A stretch of DNA of 44,136 nucleotides, from positions 1-44,136 of the forward strand of contig JAUSCY010000090.1 of assembly GCA_030650995.1 (NCBI GenBank), in the 5' to 3' direction. Numbering within the stretch: position 1 is the stretch's first letter; the number at the start of each line of letters is the position of its first letter. The position numbers were made by a program, and so were the translations under genes. The notes under the pieces are model-generated. The model saw only the letters and a list, made by a program, of their open reading frames with translations. It ran no database searches and had not been told where the DNA came from. Below are positions 1-8,568 of the stretch, in pieces. This DNA comes from Sheuella sp. (lineage in GTDB: Bacteria > Pseudomonadota > Gammaproteobacteria > Burkholderiales > Burkholderiaceae_B).

Positions 1-594
1 CGGATCGCTCGGGATTTCATGATGAGAGTCGGCAGCAACCGCACCATGACCCGGGAAATGCTTGCCGCAGGAAGACATACCCGCGAGCGACAAACCCTGG
101 ATTAACGCGCGTGCCAGCATAGCCACCACGCGTGGATCGCGACTGAACGAGCGATCGCCGATCACCTTGCTCACGCCATAATCCAGATCCAGTACAGGGG
201 TAAAACTCAAATCAACACCACAGGCGCGCAATTCGGCACCGAGCACAAAACCTACATCTGTTGCCATGCGCATGGCTTGCAGTGGTTTTGTATTCCAGTA
301 GTTGCCAAGCTGACCCATCGAAGGCAGTGCAGTAAATCCATCGGTACGAAATCTCTGAACCCGTCCGCCTTCGTGGTCTACGGCAATTAATAACTGTGGT
401 GTACGTAACTGGTGGATACTGCGTGTCAGCGCAACTAGCTGCGCGCGACTTTCAAAATTACGTGCGAACAAAATCACTGCACCCACGAGTGGATGGCACA
501 AACGCTCTTGTTCTTCTTTGGTCAGTGTGCACCCTGCTACATCGACCATCAGGGGCCCGCGCGAGAGCTTAATATTTTTTTTCTTGTCAGACAT
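1..594 (-). CDS. nagZ: Beta-N-acetylhexosaminidase NagZ, 3' end missing
   Basis: Cytoplasmic glycoside hydrolase family 3 enzyme that removes N-acetylglucosamine from 1,6-anhydromuropeptides during cell-wall recycling. The frame is open from an ATG at 594 to the window edge, giving 198 residues of a family usually near 340. Visible motifs are DHEGGRVQR (about residues 73-81), [10 protein letters not shown] (145-154) and the diagnostic KHFPGHG (178-184). The distal part with the end of the barrel lies outside the window. The start overlaps the acpS stop by one base (TAATG), so translation is probably coupled. It is the last visible gene of the operon running from 3611. Family assignment is very secure. 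Confidence 0.95.
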   Translation of the reverse strand, partial: MSDKKKNIKLSRGPLMVDVAGCTLTKEEQERLCHPLVGAVILFARNFESRAQLVALTRSIHQLRTPQLLIAVDHEGGRVQRFRTDGFTALPSMGQLGNYWNTKPLQAMRMATDVGFVLGAELRACGVDLSFTPVLDLDYGVSKVIGDRSFSRDPRVVAMLARALIQGLSLAGMSSCGKHFPGHGAVAADSHHEIPSDP

Positions 595-1004
595 TATTCG
601 CATTCCTGGAGAGTTTCTACAACGACATACGCCGCACCATATTCTGACTCATCGGTCAGTGAGACATGGGCAGCACCAAAGCGCGACGCATACCACTGGG
701 CTAAAGGCGCTGAAAGCACTACGTGGGGACGCCCGCCCGGGGCATTCAGTGTCTGCATACGTGTCCACCACATGGGCGAGCGCATACCCAGACCGACAGC
801 TTTGGAGAAGGCTTCCTTTGCCGCAAAACGCGTAGCAAGGTAACGCACACCGCGCGCCCGATCCCGTGCCGCACGCCGCTGAAAAACAAGCAGCTCGTCG
901 GCACCCAGGATCTTGGCAGGAAATCGCTCGGGATGTCGCTGCCAGGCGCGATCGATACGATCCATCTTGATCAAATCCGTACCAATACCCGCGATTGCAC
1001 TCAC
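594..1004 (-). CDS. acpS: Holo-[acyl-carrier-protein] synthase AcpS
   Basis: Transfers 4'-phosphopantetheine from CoA to a serine of acyl carrier protein, activating it for fatty acid synthesis. The 136-residue protein has the two family signatures: GIGTDL near the N-terminus (metal-binding Asp10) and [13 protein letters not shown] (about 59-71, with Glu64). The length is slightly above the usual 120-130. It sits 19 bases after pdxJ and overlaps nagZ by one base. The acpS-pdxJ pairing is common in proteobacteria, which supports both calls. Confidence 0.96.
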   Translation of the reverse strand: MSAIAGIGTDLIKMDRIDRAWQRHPERFPAKILGADELLVFQRRAARDRARGVRYLATRFAAKEAFSKAVGLGMRSPMWWTRMQTLNAPGGRPHVVLSAPLAQWYASRFGAAHVSLTDESEYGAAYVVVETLQECE

Positions 1005-1023
1005 AGCCCGGCTCCTCGGAAGA

Positions 1024-1791
1024 TTAAGATTTATGCGCAGGAGATTGCAGCAGCGCGCCTCGCTGAGCCTTGAGGCGTGCCTCTATCATGCAGGCTTTCA
1101 TATTGCGGATGGTGGTCTCCCAACCATCAAAAATAGCTTGCGCAACGATCGCGTGACCGATATTCAACTCAGCAATGCCCTCCAGTGCTGCGATGGGTGC
1201 CACATTGCCAAAATGCAAGCCATGCCCGGCGTTTACGCGCAATCCCAGACCGACAGCAACACGGATAGCGTGACGCAAGCGACTGATTTCCTGCTCGATC
1301 TGATCCGGTTTAGCTTCAGCATAAGCGCCCGTGTGCAACTCAATCACACGCGCTCCAGTCTCTGCAGCCGCGCGAATTTGCTTTTCATCTGCATCAATAA
1401 ATAATGAGACGCGAATACCATTTGACTCAAGTTGGCTGACCGCAGACTGCACCTGCGAAAACGCGCCTGCTACTTCCAGCCCACCCTCAGTCGTGAGTTC
1501 AGCTCTTTTTTCGGGGACCAGACAGACATCCTGTGGCAACACTTTGCATGCTATCGCCAGCATCTCTGAGGTGATTGCACACTCAAGATTCATGCGGGTG
1601 CGCAATAGCGGGCGCAAGGCAAACACATCTGAATCCTGGATATGACGACGATCTTCGCGCAAATGCAGCGTGATGAGATCGGCTCCAGCGTCTTCGGCCC
1701 GCAGCGCTGCGGCAATGGGGTCGGGATAGGCTGTATGCCTCTGCTGTCGCAGAGTAGCTACGTGATCGATGTTAACGCCGAGATCTATCAT
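1024..1791 (-). CDS. pdxJ: Pyridoxine 5'-phosphate synthase PdxJ
   Basis: Condenses 1-deoxy-xylulose 5-phosphate with 3-amino-2-oxopropyl phosphate, the last ring-forming step of DXP-dependent vitamin B6 synthesis. The protein begins [16 protein letters not shown], the conserved PdxJ N-terminus, and this fixes the start at 1791; the frame is open further upstream, but that would add residues foreign to the family. Length is 255 residues. Conserved blocks include the HLREDRRHI stretch and LVPEKR. The first 20 bases overlap the 3' end of the substrate-binding protein gene, implying one transcript. Confidence 0.96.
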   Translation of the reverse strand: MIDLGVNIDHVATLRQQRHTAYPDPIAAALRAEDAGADLITLHLREDRRHIQDSDVFALRPLLRTRMNLECAITSEMLAIACKVLPQDVCLVPEKRAELTTEGGLEVAGAFSQVQSAVSQLESNGIRVSLFIDADEKQIRAAAETGARVIELHTGAYAEAKPDQIEQEISRLRHAIRVAVGLGLRVNAGHGLHFGNVAPIAALEGIAELNIGHAIVAQAIFDGWETTIRNMKACMIEARLKAQRGALLQSPAHKS

Positions 1792-2806
1792 TATTGGCAC
1801 GCTCTTGTGAAACATTATTAAACACCTCAACTGCACTTTTAAGTGTAGTTTCAGTCAGCCCCACACCTTGTTTCTGTGCAGCGGAGGCATTTACATACAA
1901 TTGAGGCCTGATCGCAAACTCAGGCGCAACAGCAGTTGATTTTGCGCCGCGCAGAATTCTGGCCACCATACGCCCAGCCTGCGTGCCCAGATCACGATCA
2001 GACACCATCAGCGCCGCAACGGCACCTTGGCGGACATTTTCTGCATCATTACCGAATAAAGGTACTTTCGCATCATTGGCAACCTTGATCAGAGCCGAGT
2101 AGGATTTCTGCACATTCGCATCACCCAAAGAATAAAAAACATCCACCCGTGAAATCAGGCTACGTGCGGCAGAACCGACGTCTGCGGGTCGCTGCGCAGC
2201 AGCCTCGATCATCACCATACCGTTTGCAGTCAGCTGCTCCTGTAATTCTTTCGCACGCGCGACGGATTTTGTATCAGCAGGATTGTAAATGACCCCTACT
2301 TTGCGCGCCCCGGGTAGCAACTGGCGAATCAATGCGATGCGTCTGGCTGATGTAAGCGCGTTGGAAACGCCTGTGGCACCGTTAGCAGAAGCAGCCCAGC
2401 CCGCAGACTGGCCGGGCGTGCCAGGCTCAATGAGTCTGACCTGTACGACAGCTGCCTGAGCCGGAATCGTCATATCCACTGCAAGCGCCTCAGAGCTAAT
2501 CACAACAATTGCATCCGCTCTGCCGCGACTCTGTTTGAGCAACGCGGCATCTATCTGCTCAACGCTTGCCTGAATGCTTTCAAACTGAAATTTGAAGTTT
2601 TTCCCTTCCTGAAAACCATTCACCCTGAGTGCTTCTCTTATCCCCTCACGAATAGCGCTTAATTGATTGTCCGCACTAACATCCTGCGAAGCAGCGATGA
2701 CTGTGACAGACTTTACCTGAGCGTAGGATGCGGGTGCCGCGCTCCAGGCGCCCAGGCAGCATATTGCGGCCCAAAGGAATTTACGCACGATGCTGGAGTT
2801 AAACAA
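1772..2806 (-). CDS. ABC transporter substrate-binding protein (PF04392 type), orphan
   Basis: Predicted periplasmic binding protein of 344 residues. A signal peptide is visible (basic start, hydrophobic core about residues 10-24, Ala-rich cleavage region ending SYAQ), followed by two lobes resembling the TrpX/PF04392 family ([11 protein letters not shown] and [18 protein letters not shown] are typical). No permease or ATPase gene lies beside it, so its partners must be elsewhere or it acts alone. The start is not ATG: TTG at 2806 overlaps the previous gene by eight bases, and a GTG at 2788 is an alternative that still leaves a complete signal peptide. Ligand unknown. Its position inside the pdxJ-acpS-nagZ operon is unusual. 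Confidence 0.85.
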   Translation of the reverse strand: MFNSSIVRKFLWAAICCLGAWSAAPASYAQVKSVTVIAASQDVSADNQLSAIREGIREALRVNGFQEGKNFKFQFESIQASVEQIDAALLKQSRGRADAIVVISSEALAVDMTIPAQAAVVQVRLIEPGTPGQSAGWAASANGATGVSNALTSARRIALIRQLLPGARKVGVIYNPADTKSVARAKELQEQLTANGMVMIEAAAQRPADVGSAARSLISRVDVFYSLGDANVQKSYSALIKVANDAKVPLFGNDAENVRQGAVAALMVSDRDLGTQAGRMVARILRGAKSTAVAPEFAIRPQLYVNASAAQKQGVGLTETTLKSAVEVFNNVSQERANNDRSRR

Positions 2807-3611
2807 TTAACCAACCGTCCTGTGAGCGTCCGAGCATTGACCGGGCCCATTTTCTGGCAGGCAAGTGGTAGTCTGACTCGACCTGCCCGGCACGCGCGAG
2901 CAGATCCTCAACAGACACGCGCAGCTCAGGACCCTTGAACGCCAGTACAACCTGGTTGCCGGCATCAATCTGGGGCAGGGTCAGGATACGACCATCAAAT
3001 GCCTCGCTCAAATTCCGGATGTTGCGTGCATAACTTGAATGTGCACCAAACAGATTGACAGTGAGCACTCCCACATCTGCCAGTACATGTTTGCAGTTCA
3101 GATAGAAATCCAGTGAGTCACGAACGGGGCCTCGCGCATCGGCGTCATAGATATCAACCATGAGCACGGCCTGCGTTGCCTGGTGAGCCGGATTCTCGAC
3201 CCATGTACCGGCATCCTCATGGTCAATTGCCAGCCTTGCGGGTCGGGGAAGTTTGAAATACATCTCGCAGGCAACAGTGACCTGTGGGTTCCATTCAACC
3301 ACCCTGACAGGATTGGATAACTTTTTCAGACAAAATCTTGCCAGAGATCCTGCGCCCAAACCCAGCAATCCAACTGACTGTTTACGATCAGGCTGCAAAA
3401 ACAACAGCCACGCCATCATTTGGGCCGTGTATTCAAGTACTAATTCGGCAGGTTTGGAGACCCACATGGCACCCTGCACCCACTCTGTGCCGAAATGGAG
3501 GTAACGTATGTCTCCAGACTCTGAAATCGTAGGGGGTTCGTGCTCCACGCGCGGCTTGAACACAGAGGCTCTAGGTGGATTTTTCAGGTTTTGGGCAGGT
3601 ATTTTGGCCAT
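2799..3611 (-). CDS. Spermidine-synthase-like (SpeE-fold) protein
   Basis: A 270-residue cytoplasmic protein with the Rossmann-type fold of spermidine synthases and methyltransferases. The glycine-rich loop GLGAGSL is near residues 84-90, followed by VVEWNPQVTVACEMYF and the acidic VLMVDIYDAD segment. It resembles the divergent SpeE-like proteins widespread in betaproteobacteria, whose substrate is usually unproven; polyamine synthesis should not be assumed. It is the first gene of the five-gene operon, and its stop overlaps the start of the substrate-binding protein. Confidence 0.78.
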   Translation of the reverse strand: MAKIPAQNLKNPPRASVFKPRVEHEPPTISESGDIRYLHFGTEWVQGAMWVSKPAELVLEYTAQMMAWLLFLQPDRKQSVGLLGLGAGSLARFCLKKLSNPVRVVEWNPQVTVACEMYFKLPRPARLAIDHEDAGTWVENPAHQATQAVLMVDIYDADARGPVRDSLDFYLNCKHVLADVGVLTVNLFGAHSSYARNIRNLSEAFDGRILTLPQIDAGNQVVLAFKGPELRVSVEDLLARAGQVESDYHLPARKWARSMLGRSQDGWLIV

Positions 3612-3691
3612 CTGGGGCGTCTTGTAGGCGACTTGTAGGACAACATCGTAATTGTAAGGGTTCGTCAGAATAACACCTGTGCGTTGCGGAA

Positions 3692-3720
3692 AACCCGTAG
3701 AACCTGTAGAATTACGGGTT
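3692..3720. promoter_or_regulatory. Inverted repeat upstream of rpmE2
   Basis: A perfect 8-bp inverted repeat (AACCCGTA at 3692-3699, TACGGGTT at 3713-3720) with a 13-base loop lies 67 bases before the rpmE2 start. No T-tract follows on either strand, so it is more likely an operator or leader hairpin than a terminator. Confidence 0.4.
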
Positions 3721-3789
3721 GATCAAAGGATACGTGGCAATGTGAAAATTTCACGCTCGCTGGCGACCCGAAAAACCAAAGGATAAATG

Positions 3790-4056
3790 ATGAAAGATGG
3801 CATTCACCCAACATACCGCGATGTCGTGTTCGTTGACCTGCAAACTGGCAACAAATTTGTCACGCGCTCAACTCTGAACAGCCGCGAGACCATTGAAATG
3901 GACGGTAAGACCTACCCTCTTTTCAAGTGCGACGTGACCTCTGAATCACATCCTTTCTACACTGGCGCACAGACCCGTATCGTTGAAACAGGTCGTGTCG
4001 AGAAATTCCGTGCCCGTTTTGCATTTACTTCGATCTCGAAAAAATCTACCGACTAA
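3790..4056 (+). CDS. rpmE2: 50S ribosomal protein L31, type B
   Basis: Ribosomal protein of the large subunit, 88 residues from the ATG at 3790. The N-terminus [14 protein letters not shown] is characteristic of type B L31. The type A zinc-binding CxxC is absent (a single Cys remains in FKCDVTSE), as expected of the zinc-independent paralogue. Two adjacent ATGs exist (3787 and 3790); the AAAGGA ribosome site at 3778-3783 fits the second better. A strong terminator follows, so it appears monocistronic. In many bacteria this paralogue is zinc-controlled, but no recognisable Zur box was seen. Confidence 0.95.
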   Translation: MKDGIHPTYRDVVFVDLQTGNKFVTRSTLNSRETIEMDGKTYPLFKCDVTSESHPFYTGAQTRIVETGRVEKFRARFAFTSISKKSTD

Positions 4057-4089
4057 TTGTTCTTCACAGAACAACTCGAGTAGGTCAAG

Positions 4090-4114
4090 GGCAGCCCATG
4101 GCTGCCTTTTTTTT
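4090..4114 (+). terminator. Rho-independent terminator of rpmE2
   Basis: Perfect 7-bp stem GGCAGCC (4090-4096) / GGCTGCC (4100-4106) with a 3-base loop, followed directly by eight T residues (4107-4114). Confidence 0.93.
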
Positions 4115-4180
4115 GCCTGACCCCCAATCTGGCTATGATTGCGTTCAGGATGTCTGATTAATTAGAGGTTACAGTCCAGC

Positions 4181-5917
4181 GTGTCCCCACATCACCAGTC
4201 CACCCCCGCGCGATTGACGGCACCTGCAACAGAAAAACTCCCCAGGATTATTCTGTTCCTGCTCGTGCTTGCTTATATCGTGCCTGGACTAGTAGGCAGA
4301 GACCCCTGGAAAATCGATGATGTTGTCGGCCTGGCTACGATGCTTACACCGCTTCGTCAGGGTGGCATCTCCTGGCTGATCCCTCATGTCGGACCACTGG
4401 AGTTAGCGCAGGACGGTCCACTCGTCATGTGGACGGGAGCCGGACTGATTTATGTCTTTGGTCACGCACTGGGTGACGTGATCGCCTCCAGGATTACCAA
4501 CCTCCTCTGGTTCGGTCTCACACTTATTTCCGTTTGGTACGGCACCTACCTGCTAGGTCGCCGGACCGAGGCACAACCACTCGCCTTGCCTTTTGGTGGT
4601 GAACCAACCGTAAAAGACTACGGGCGTTTACTGGCAGATGTCGCCGTTCTGATGCTGGTTGCTACCGTCGGCATTTTGCTCAGATTGCACGAAACATCAT
4701 TTGTTCCTGCTGTGATTGCGTTTCAAGCACTGGCTTATTGCGCGCTCGCCCGAATGCTGGATAAGCCCTTGCTTGGCGCTCTGATGCTCGGTGCTGCGAT
4801 GGCCGGTGCTTTTCTGACACGCGCCCTGCCTGGACTGCTGCCGATCCTGTTTGCTGTTGTGATCGCTTTTTCACCCCGCAGCATTTTATGGTTATCCCGG
4901 AAGTGGCTGCTTATCAGCGTTTTACTGGCACTCAGTTTTATCATGGCCTGGCTGATCCCTGCTTATCGCGCGTCGCCCTCCTGGGTCCAGGAATGGTTGC
5001 ACTGGAACCGCCTGTATTTTGGTCTGCCCGAATACTACGTTGCCTTACGTCCATTGAGAGACCTTCCCTGGTTTTTGTGGCCCGTGTGGCCGCTGGCTGG
5101 TTTGTCATTGTGGCAATGGCGACGCTGGATCACCGCACCGCACATCTGGATTCCACTGGCCTTTGCGCTGGGAATGTTGCTGATGCTACCAATCACCGCA
5201 GAAACTGGCGAGCCTGAATTCGTCTTGTTCGTTGCCCCATTAAGCGTATTGGCCGCATTTGCATTACCAACCATGCGTCGTGCAGTGATCAATACGCTCG
5301 ACTGGTTTGCGCTGATGTGTTTTTCAGTCACCGTGACCTCGGTATGGATTGGGTGGTTTGCATTGCATTTTGGTGTCCCTCGCCAGATTCAGCTCAACAT
5401 CCAGCGATTAACGCAAGGCTTTGAGCCTCATATCGCCTGGTGGACCGTTATTGTTGCTGCGTTATTCACCTTATTATGGATCGTGCTGGTTTACTGGCGA
5501 CTGCGACTGCGCCCGAGCATGCTCTGGCGAGGCGGGATGCTATGCGCCTCAGGGATCTCGATTACCTGGGCATTGCTGGCGCTACTCTGGATGCCTGCTG
5601 TAGATTACGTACGTAGCTATCGCCCAATGTCCTCCCAGATTCATCAGGCGTTAGCCAAACTCCCTTCACAAAACGGACAACTGGCTTGCGCCCGCTCTCA
5701 AGGACTGTCGCTAGGCGCGCGTGCATCACTTTACGTATTCGATGGCATTAATTTTTCCTACGATTCAAGCTGCCCATACGTCCTGCAACAAACGACCAAA
5801 GAACAGCTTCTGGATGGCATGGCGGGTTATAGCGATGGCGCAACGGTTCTTTGGGAAGGTTCACGCGGCGCAGATCGCTATGATCGCTATCGCCTGCTGC
5901 GCGTCCAGTCAAAATGA
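4181..5917 (+). CDS. ArnT-like membrane glycosyltransferase
   Basis: A 578-residue polytopic inner-membrane protein of the ArnT/PMT-like (GT-C fold) family, which uses polyprenyl-phosphate sugars to modify lipid A, glycans or proteins at the periplasmic face. The first transmembrane helix (RIILFLLVLAYIVPGLV) is followed by GRDPWKIDD, which matches the acidic first periplasmic loop that carries the catalytic Asp in GT-C enzymes. About ten further hydrophobic segments follow, then a soluble C-terminal domain of about 100 residues. The start is GTG at 4181 with AGAGG upstream. The stop overlaps the MATE gene (ATGA). Acceptor and donor are unknown. Confidence 0.8.
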   Translation: MSPHHQSTPARLTAPATEKLPRIILFLLVLAYIVPGLVGRDPWKIDDVVGLATMLTPLRQGGISWLIPHVGPLELAQDGPLVMWTGAGLIYVFGHALGDVIASRITNLLWFGLTLISVWYGTYLLGRRTEAQPLALPFGGEPTVKDYGRLLADVAVLMLVATVGILLRLHETSFVPAVIAFQALAYCALARMLDKPLLGALMLGAAMAGAFLTRALPGLLPILFAVVIAFSPRSILWLSRKWLLISVLLALSFIMAWLIPAYRASPSWVQEWLHWNRLYFGLPEYYVALRPLRDLPWFLWPVWPLAGLSLWQWRRWITAPHIWIPLAFALGMLLMLPITAETGEPEFVLFVAPLSVLAAFALPTMRRAVINTLDWFALMCFSVTVTSVWIGWFALHFGVPRQIQLNIQRLTQGFEPHIAWWTVIVAALFTLLWIVLVYWRLRLRPSMLWRGGMLCASGISITWALLALLWMPAVDYVRSYRPMSSQIHQALAKLPSQNGQLACARSQGLSLGARASLYVFDGINFSYDSSCPYVLQQTTKEQLLDGMAGYSDGATVLWEGSRGADRYDRYRLLRVQSK

Positions 5918-7314
5918 CCGTGATTGACACGACACCCCGTTCTTTTAAGGCGACGCTGCGCGCGATTTTCAAACAGTCCTGGCCGATTATGATCAGCCAG
6001 TGGGCCAGCATGGCCTTTGGCGTTCTGGATACGGCCATGACGGGCCATGCCAGCCCGACCGATCTGGCGACGCTCGCGCTTGCGATCTCAATCTACATCA
6101 GCGTTTATATAGGGCTGATGGGCGTCATGCATGCGCTGATTCCCATCATGGCGCAGCTAGTCGGTGCAGGCGAGTTCAAACGTGTTGGACATGTCTGGGG
6201 TCAAGGTATCTGGGTTGCACTGGCATTGTCTGTGCTCGGGGCCACGGTGATGATGTTTCCGGATGTCTGGCTGAGTTTTTCTGGCGACATTTCCCCTGCC
6301 GTGCGCGAATCGATGAATAGCTACCTGATTGCGCTGAGCTTCGCGCTGCCAGCGGGGCTCATGTTCAGGACCGTTTATGCACTGGCCAACGCTGTTTCGC
6401 GCCCCAAGCTGGTCATGGCGATCAACCTAAGCGGGATTGTTCTGAAAGTATTTTTTAACTGGTTGCTGATTTTTGGTAACTGGGGCTTGCCTGCTATGGG
6501 TGCGACGGGTGCCGGGATCGCTACGGCAATCGTGCTCTGGATCAATCTTGGCATGGGTGTACTTGTCATCACACGCATACCTTTTTACAAACAATTCAAT
6601 CTGATGGTTGGTTTGCCGGATCTCAAGATATTGTGGAGTATTTTGAGACTGGGTATCCCGATGGGAGGCTCCTATCTGGTCGAGGTGTGCGCGTTTACTT
6701 TTATGACATTGCTGGTCGCTCAAGAAGGCATCGCGGTCGTCGGTGGTCATCAGATTATGGCTAACCTAGCAGCCCTGGCCTACATGATGCCCATGTCTAT
6801 CGGGGTGGCGACGGCCGCGCTCTCCGCACAAATGATTGGTGCCCAGCAAATGCATCAAGCGCATCGCACGAGCATGATGGGACTCTTAATTGGGCTGGCC
6901 GGTGCGGTCGCGACCGCTATCCTGCTTTTCTCAGGACGCGATCTGATTGTTGCAGCCTATACAAACAACCCGGAGGTTGCTGTTGTTGCGTTGTCGTTAT
7001 TAACACTTATGCCCTTCTTTCACATAGTGGATGCCATGCAGTGCATTAATAGCTATTTGCTGCGTGCCCATAAAGTCGCGATGATACCCATGCTGCTGCA
7101 GACCTTTGCCTTAATGATTATTGGTCTGGGAGGCGGCTGGTATGTGGGGTTTGGACCAGGGCGCGCATTTATGGAGCCGCTACGCAATTATTTACTGGCG
7201 GGTTCACCCGTCGGAGCAGGAAGCATGTGGCTGATGGCAACAATCGGTCTGGCAGTCTCAGCGTCCCTGTTGCAATGCTGGTATCGCTATATCACGAGGA
7301 CTTTACGGGCCTGA
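5914..7314 (+). CDS. MATE family efflux transporter
   Basis: Multidrug and toxic compound extrusion family antiporter, 466 residues with about 12 hydrophobic segments in two similar halves. The N-terminal block SWPIMISQWASMAFGVLDTAMTG and the mid-protein GIPMGGSYLVEVCAFTF are typical of the NorM-like branch. It exports organic compounds using H+ or Na+ gradients; the substrate cannot be read from sequence. The four-base ATGA overlap with the glycosyltransferase gene points to translational coupling, so a lipid-linked or glycolipid substrate is conceivable but is speculation. It converges on the secretion operon with 30 bases between stops. Confidence 0.92.
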   Translation: MTVIDTTPRSFKATLRAIFKQSWPIMISQWASMAFGVLDTAMTGHASPTDLATLALAISIYISVYIGLMGVMHALIPIMAQLVGAGEFKRVGHVWGQGIWVALALSVLGATVMMFPDVWLSFSGDISPAVRESMNSYLIALSFALPAGLMFRTVYALANAVSRPKLVMAINLSGIVLKVFFNWLLIFGNWGLPAMGATGAGIATAIVLWINLGMGVLVITRIPFYKQFNLMVGLPDLKILWSILRLGIPMGGSYLVEVCAFTFMTLLVAQEGIAVVGGHQIMANLAALAYMMPMSIGVATAALSAQMIGAQQMHQAHRTSMMGLLIGLAGAVATAILLFSGRDLIVAAYTNNPEVAVVALSLLTLMPFFHIVDAMQCINSYLLRAHKVAMIPMLLQTFALMIIGLGGGWYVGFGPGRAFMEPLRNYLLAGSPVGAGSMWLMATIGLAVSASLLQCWYRYITRTLRA

Positions 7315-7344
7315 TCACAGGCGCTCATGTATTGATCATAGAGA

Positions 7345-8568
7345 TCATCGCTCCCTGAGTGCCTGAGTGACCGACTGTAAGGGTCTGAATAGATATTCAA
7401 TCACACTTTTATGTCCGGTTAATATTTCAACCGTAGCTGTCATGCCCGGCAAAGGCATCATCACAATACCGCTGCGAGTGCTGTTGCTGTCATCAATACT
7501 CACCAACAAACGGTAATACCCTTCGTCCAGATCTACAGGATTACTCCCGGGTTTACGTGGTTTGGATTCATCGTGCATGGTGTCAGGACTCAGTTGCACG
7601 AGCTTGCCAGTCAAACCACCATACCGATTAAAATCGTATGCAGTCAGTTTGATCACCACGGTCTGGCCTGGCCGCAAAAATGCAACTTCAGAGGGTTTGA
7701 CATAGGCCTCTATCAACATAGTGTCTTTGACCGGGATCAGTTCGATTAGATTCTGTCCAGCCTGAATCACTCCGCCGATTGTATTGACATATATTTTTTT
7801 AACGACTCCCTGCATGGGAGACCGCAAGACTGTGCGTTTAAAGGCGTCTTCACGTCCAAATGTGCTTTCGCGTGCCTGAGCCAGATCTGACTCTACCCGG
7901 ACAAGTTCGTTATTGGCATCCGTGAGATAACGATTGCGTCGATCTGCGAGCTGAGACTGAATATCAGCCTGTTGGCGACGTAGTCTTAACAGCTCGACCT
8001 CGGAAACGACTCCTTTTGAGACCAGTGGTGCAGTGAGGGAAATCTCACGCGTGATGGCGACCACAGACTTTGTCAAAGCTTGAACCTGCTCATCAAGTGA
8101 TTTTTTACGCGCCAGATATGCGTATCGCTCTCGATCCGTGACGTGAGGCAGATTTATCAGTTCAGCAGGAAACTCCAGTGGCAATCCATATGCCTCTGCA
8201 CGCAAGCGTGCGGCTTGCGCAGAAAGTAACAGCATTTTTTCACGTGCTTCCCTATAGACGGAGCCCGAGCGGACATCGTCAATACGCACCAACACCTGAT
8301 CTTTTTCAACTGTTTCGCCTTCCTGGACCAGCATTTGAGCAAGTACACCAGCATCCAAACTCTGTACGATTTGTTCGCGGCTAGCGGGAATGACTTTACC
8401 CTGCCCCCGTGTGATTTCATCAAGTTGAAACAATGACGCCCACACAAGCATCACCACCAATGTCAGCGCAGTCGTCCAGACAAGATAGCGCAAGGCACGA
8501 CGCTCATCGTCTTCGACCGAGTCTAGTGAAAAAGACGCGTCATCTTTCATATTCTGATTTTTTTTCAT
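7345..8568 (-). CDS. Type I secretion periplasmic adaptor (HlyD/LapC family)
   Basis: Membrane fusion protein linking the inner-membrane ABC exporter to the outer-membrane channel. The 407 residues comprise a short cytoplasmic N-terminus, one transmembrane helix at about 27-47, a lipoyl-like half-motif (GKVIPASREQIVQSLDAGVL), a long helical hairpin around 95-215 rich in Arg, Glu and Leu, and the C-terminal beta-barrel with LRSPMQGVVKKIYVNTIGGVI. It overlaps the ABC gene by four bases (ATGA) and is the last gene of the secretion operon. Confidence 0.93.
   Translation of the reverse strand: MKKNQNMKDDASFSLDSVEDDERRALRYLVWTTALTLVVMLVWASLFQLDEITRGQGKVIPASREQIVQSLDAGVLAQMLVQEGETVEKDQVLVRIDDVRSGSVYREAREKMLLLSAQAARLRAEAYGLPLEFPAELINLPHVTDRERYAYLARKKSLDEQVQALTKSVVAITREISLTAPLVSKGVVSEVELLRLRRQQADIQSQLADRRNRYLTDANNELVRVESDLAQARESTFGREDAFKRTVLRSPMQGVVKKIYVNTIGGVIQAGQNLIELIPVKDTMLIEAYVKPSEVAFLRPGQTVVIKLTAYDFNRYGGLTGKLVQLSPDTMHDESKPRKPGSNPVDLDEGYYRLLVSIDDSNSTRSGIVMMPLPGMTATVEILTGHKSVIEYLFRPLQSVTQALRER

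Noticed and set aside
913-1404. Plus-strand open frame of 163 codons across acpS and pdxJ
   Set aside because: It lies antisense to two well-supported genes, has no ribosome site or recognisable protein character, and is a shadow of their codon bias.
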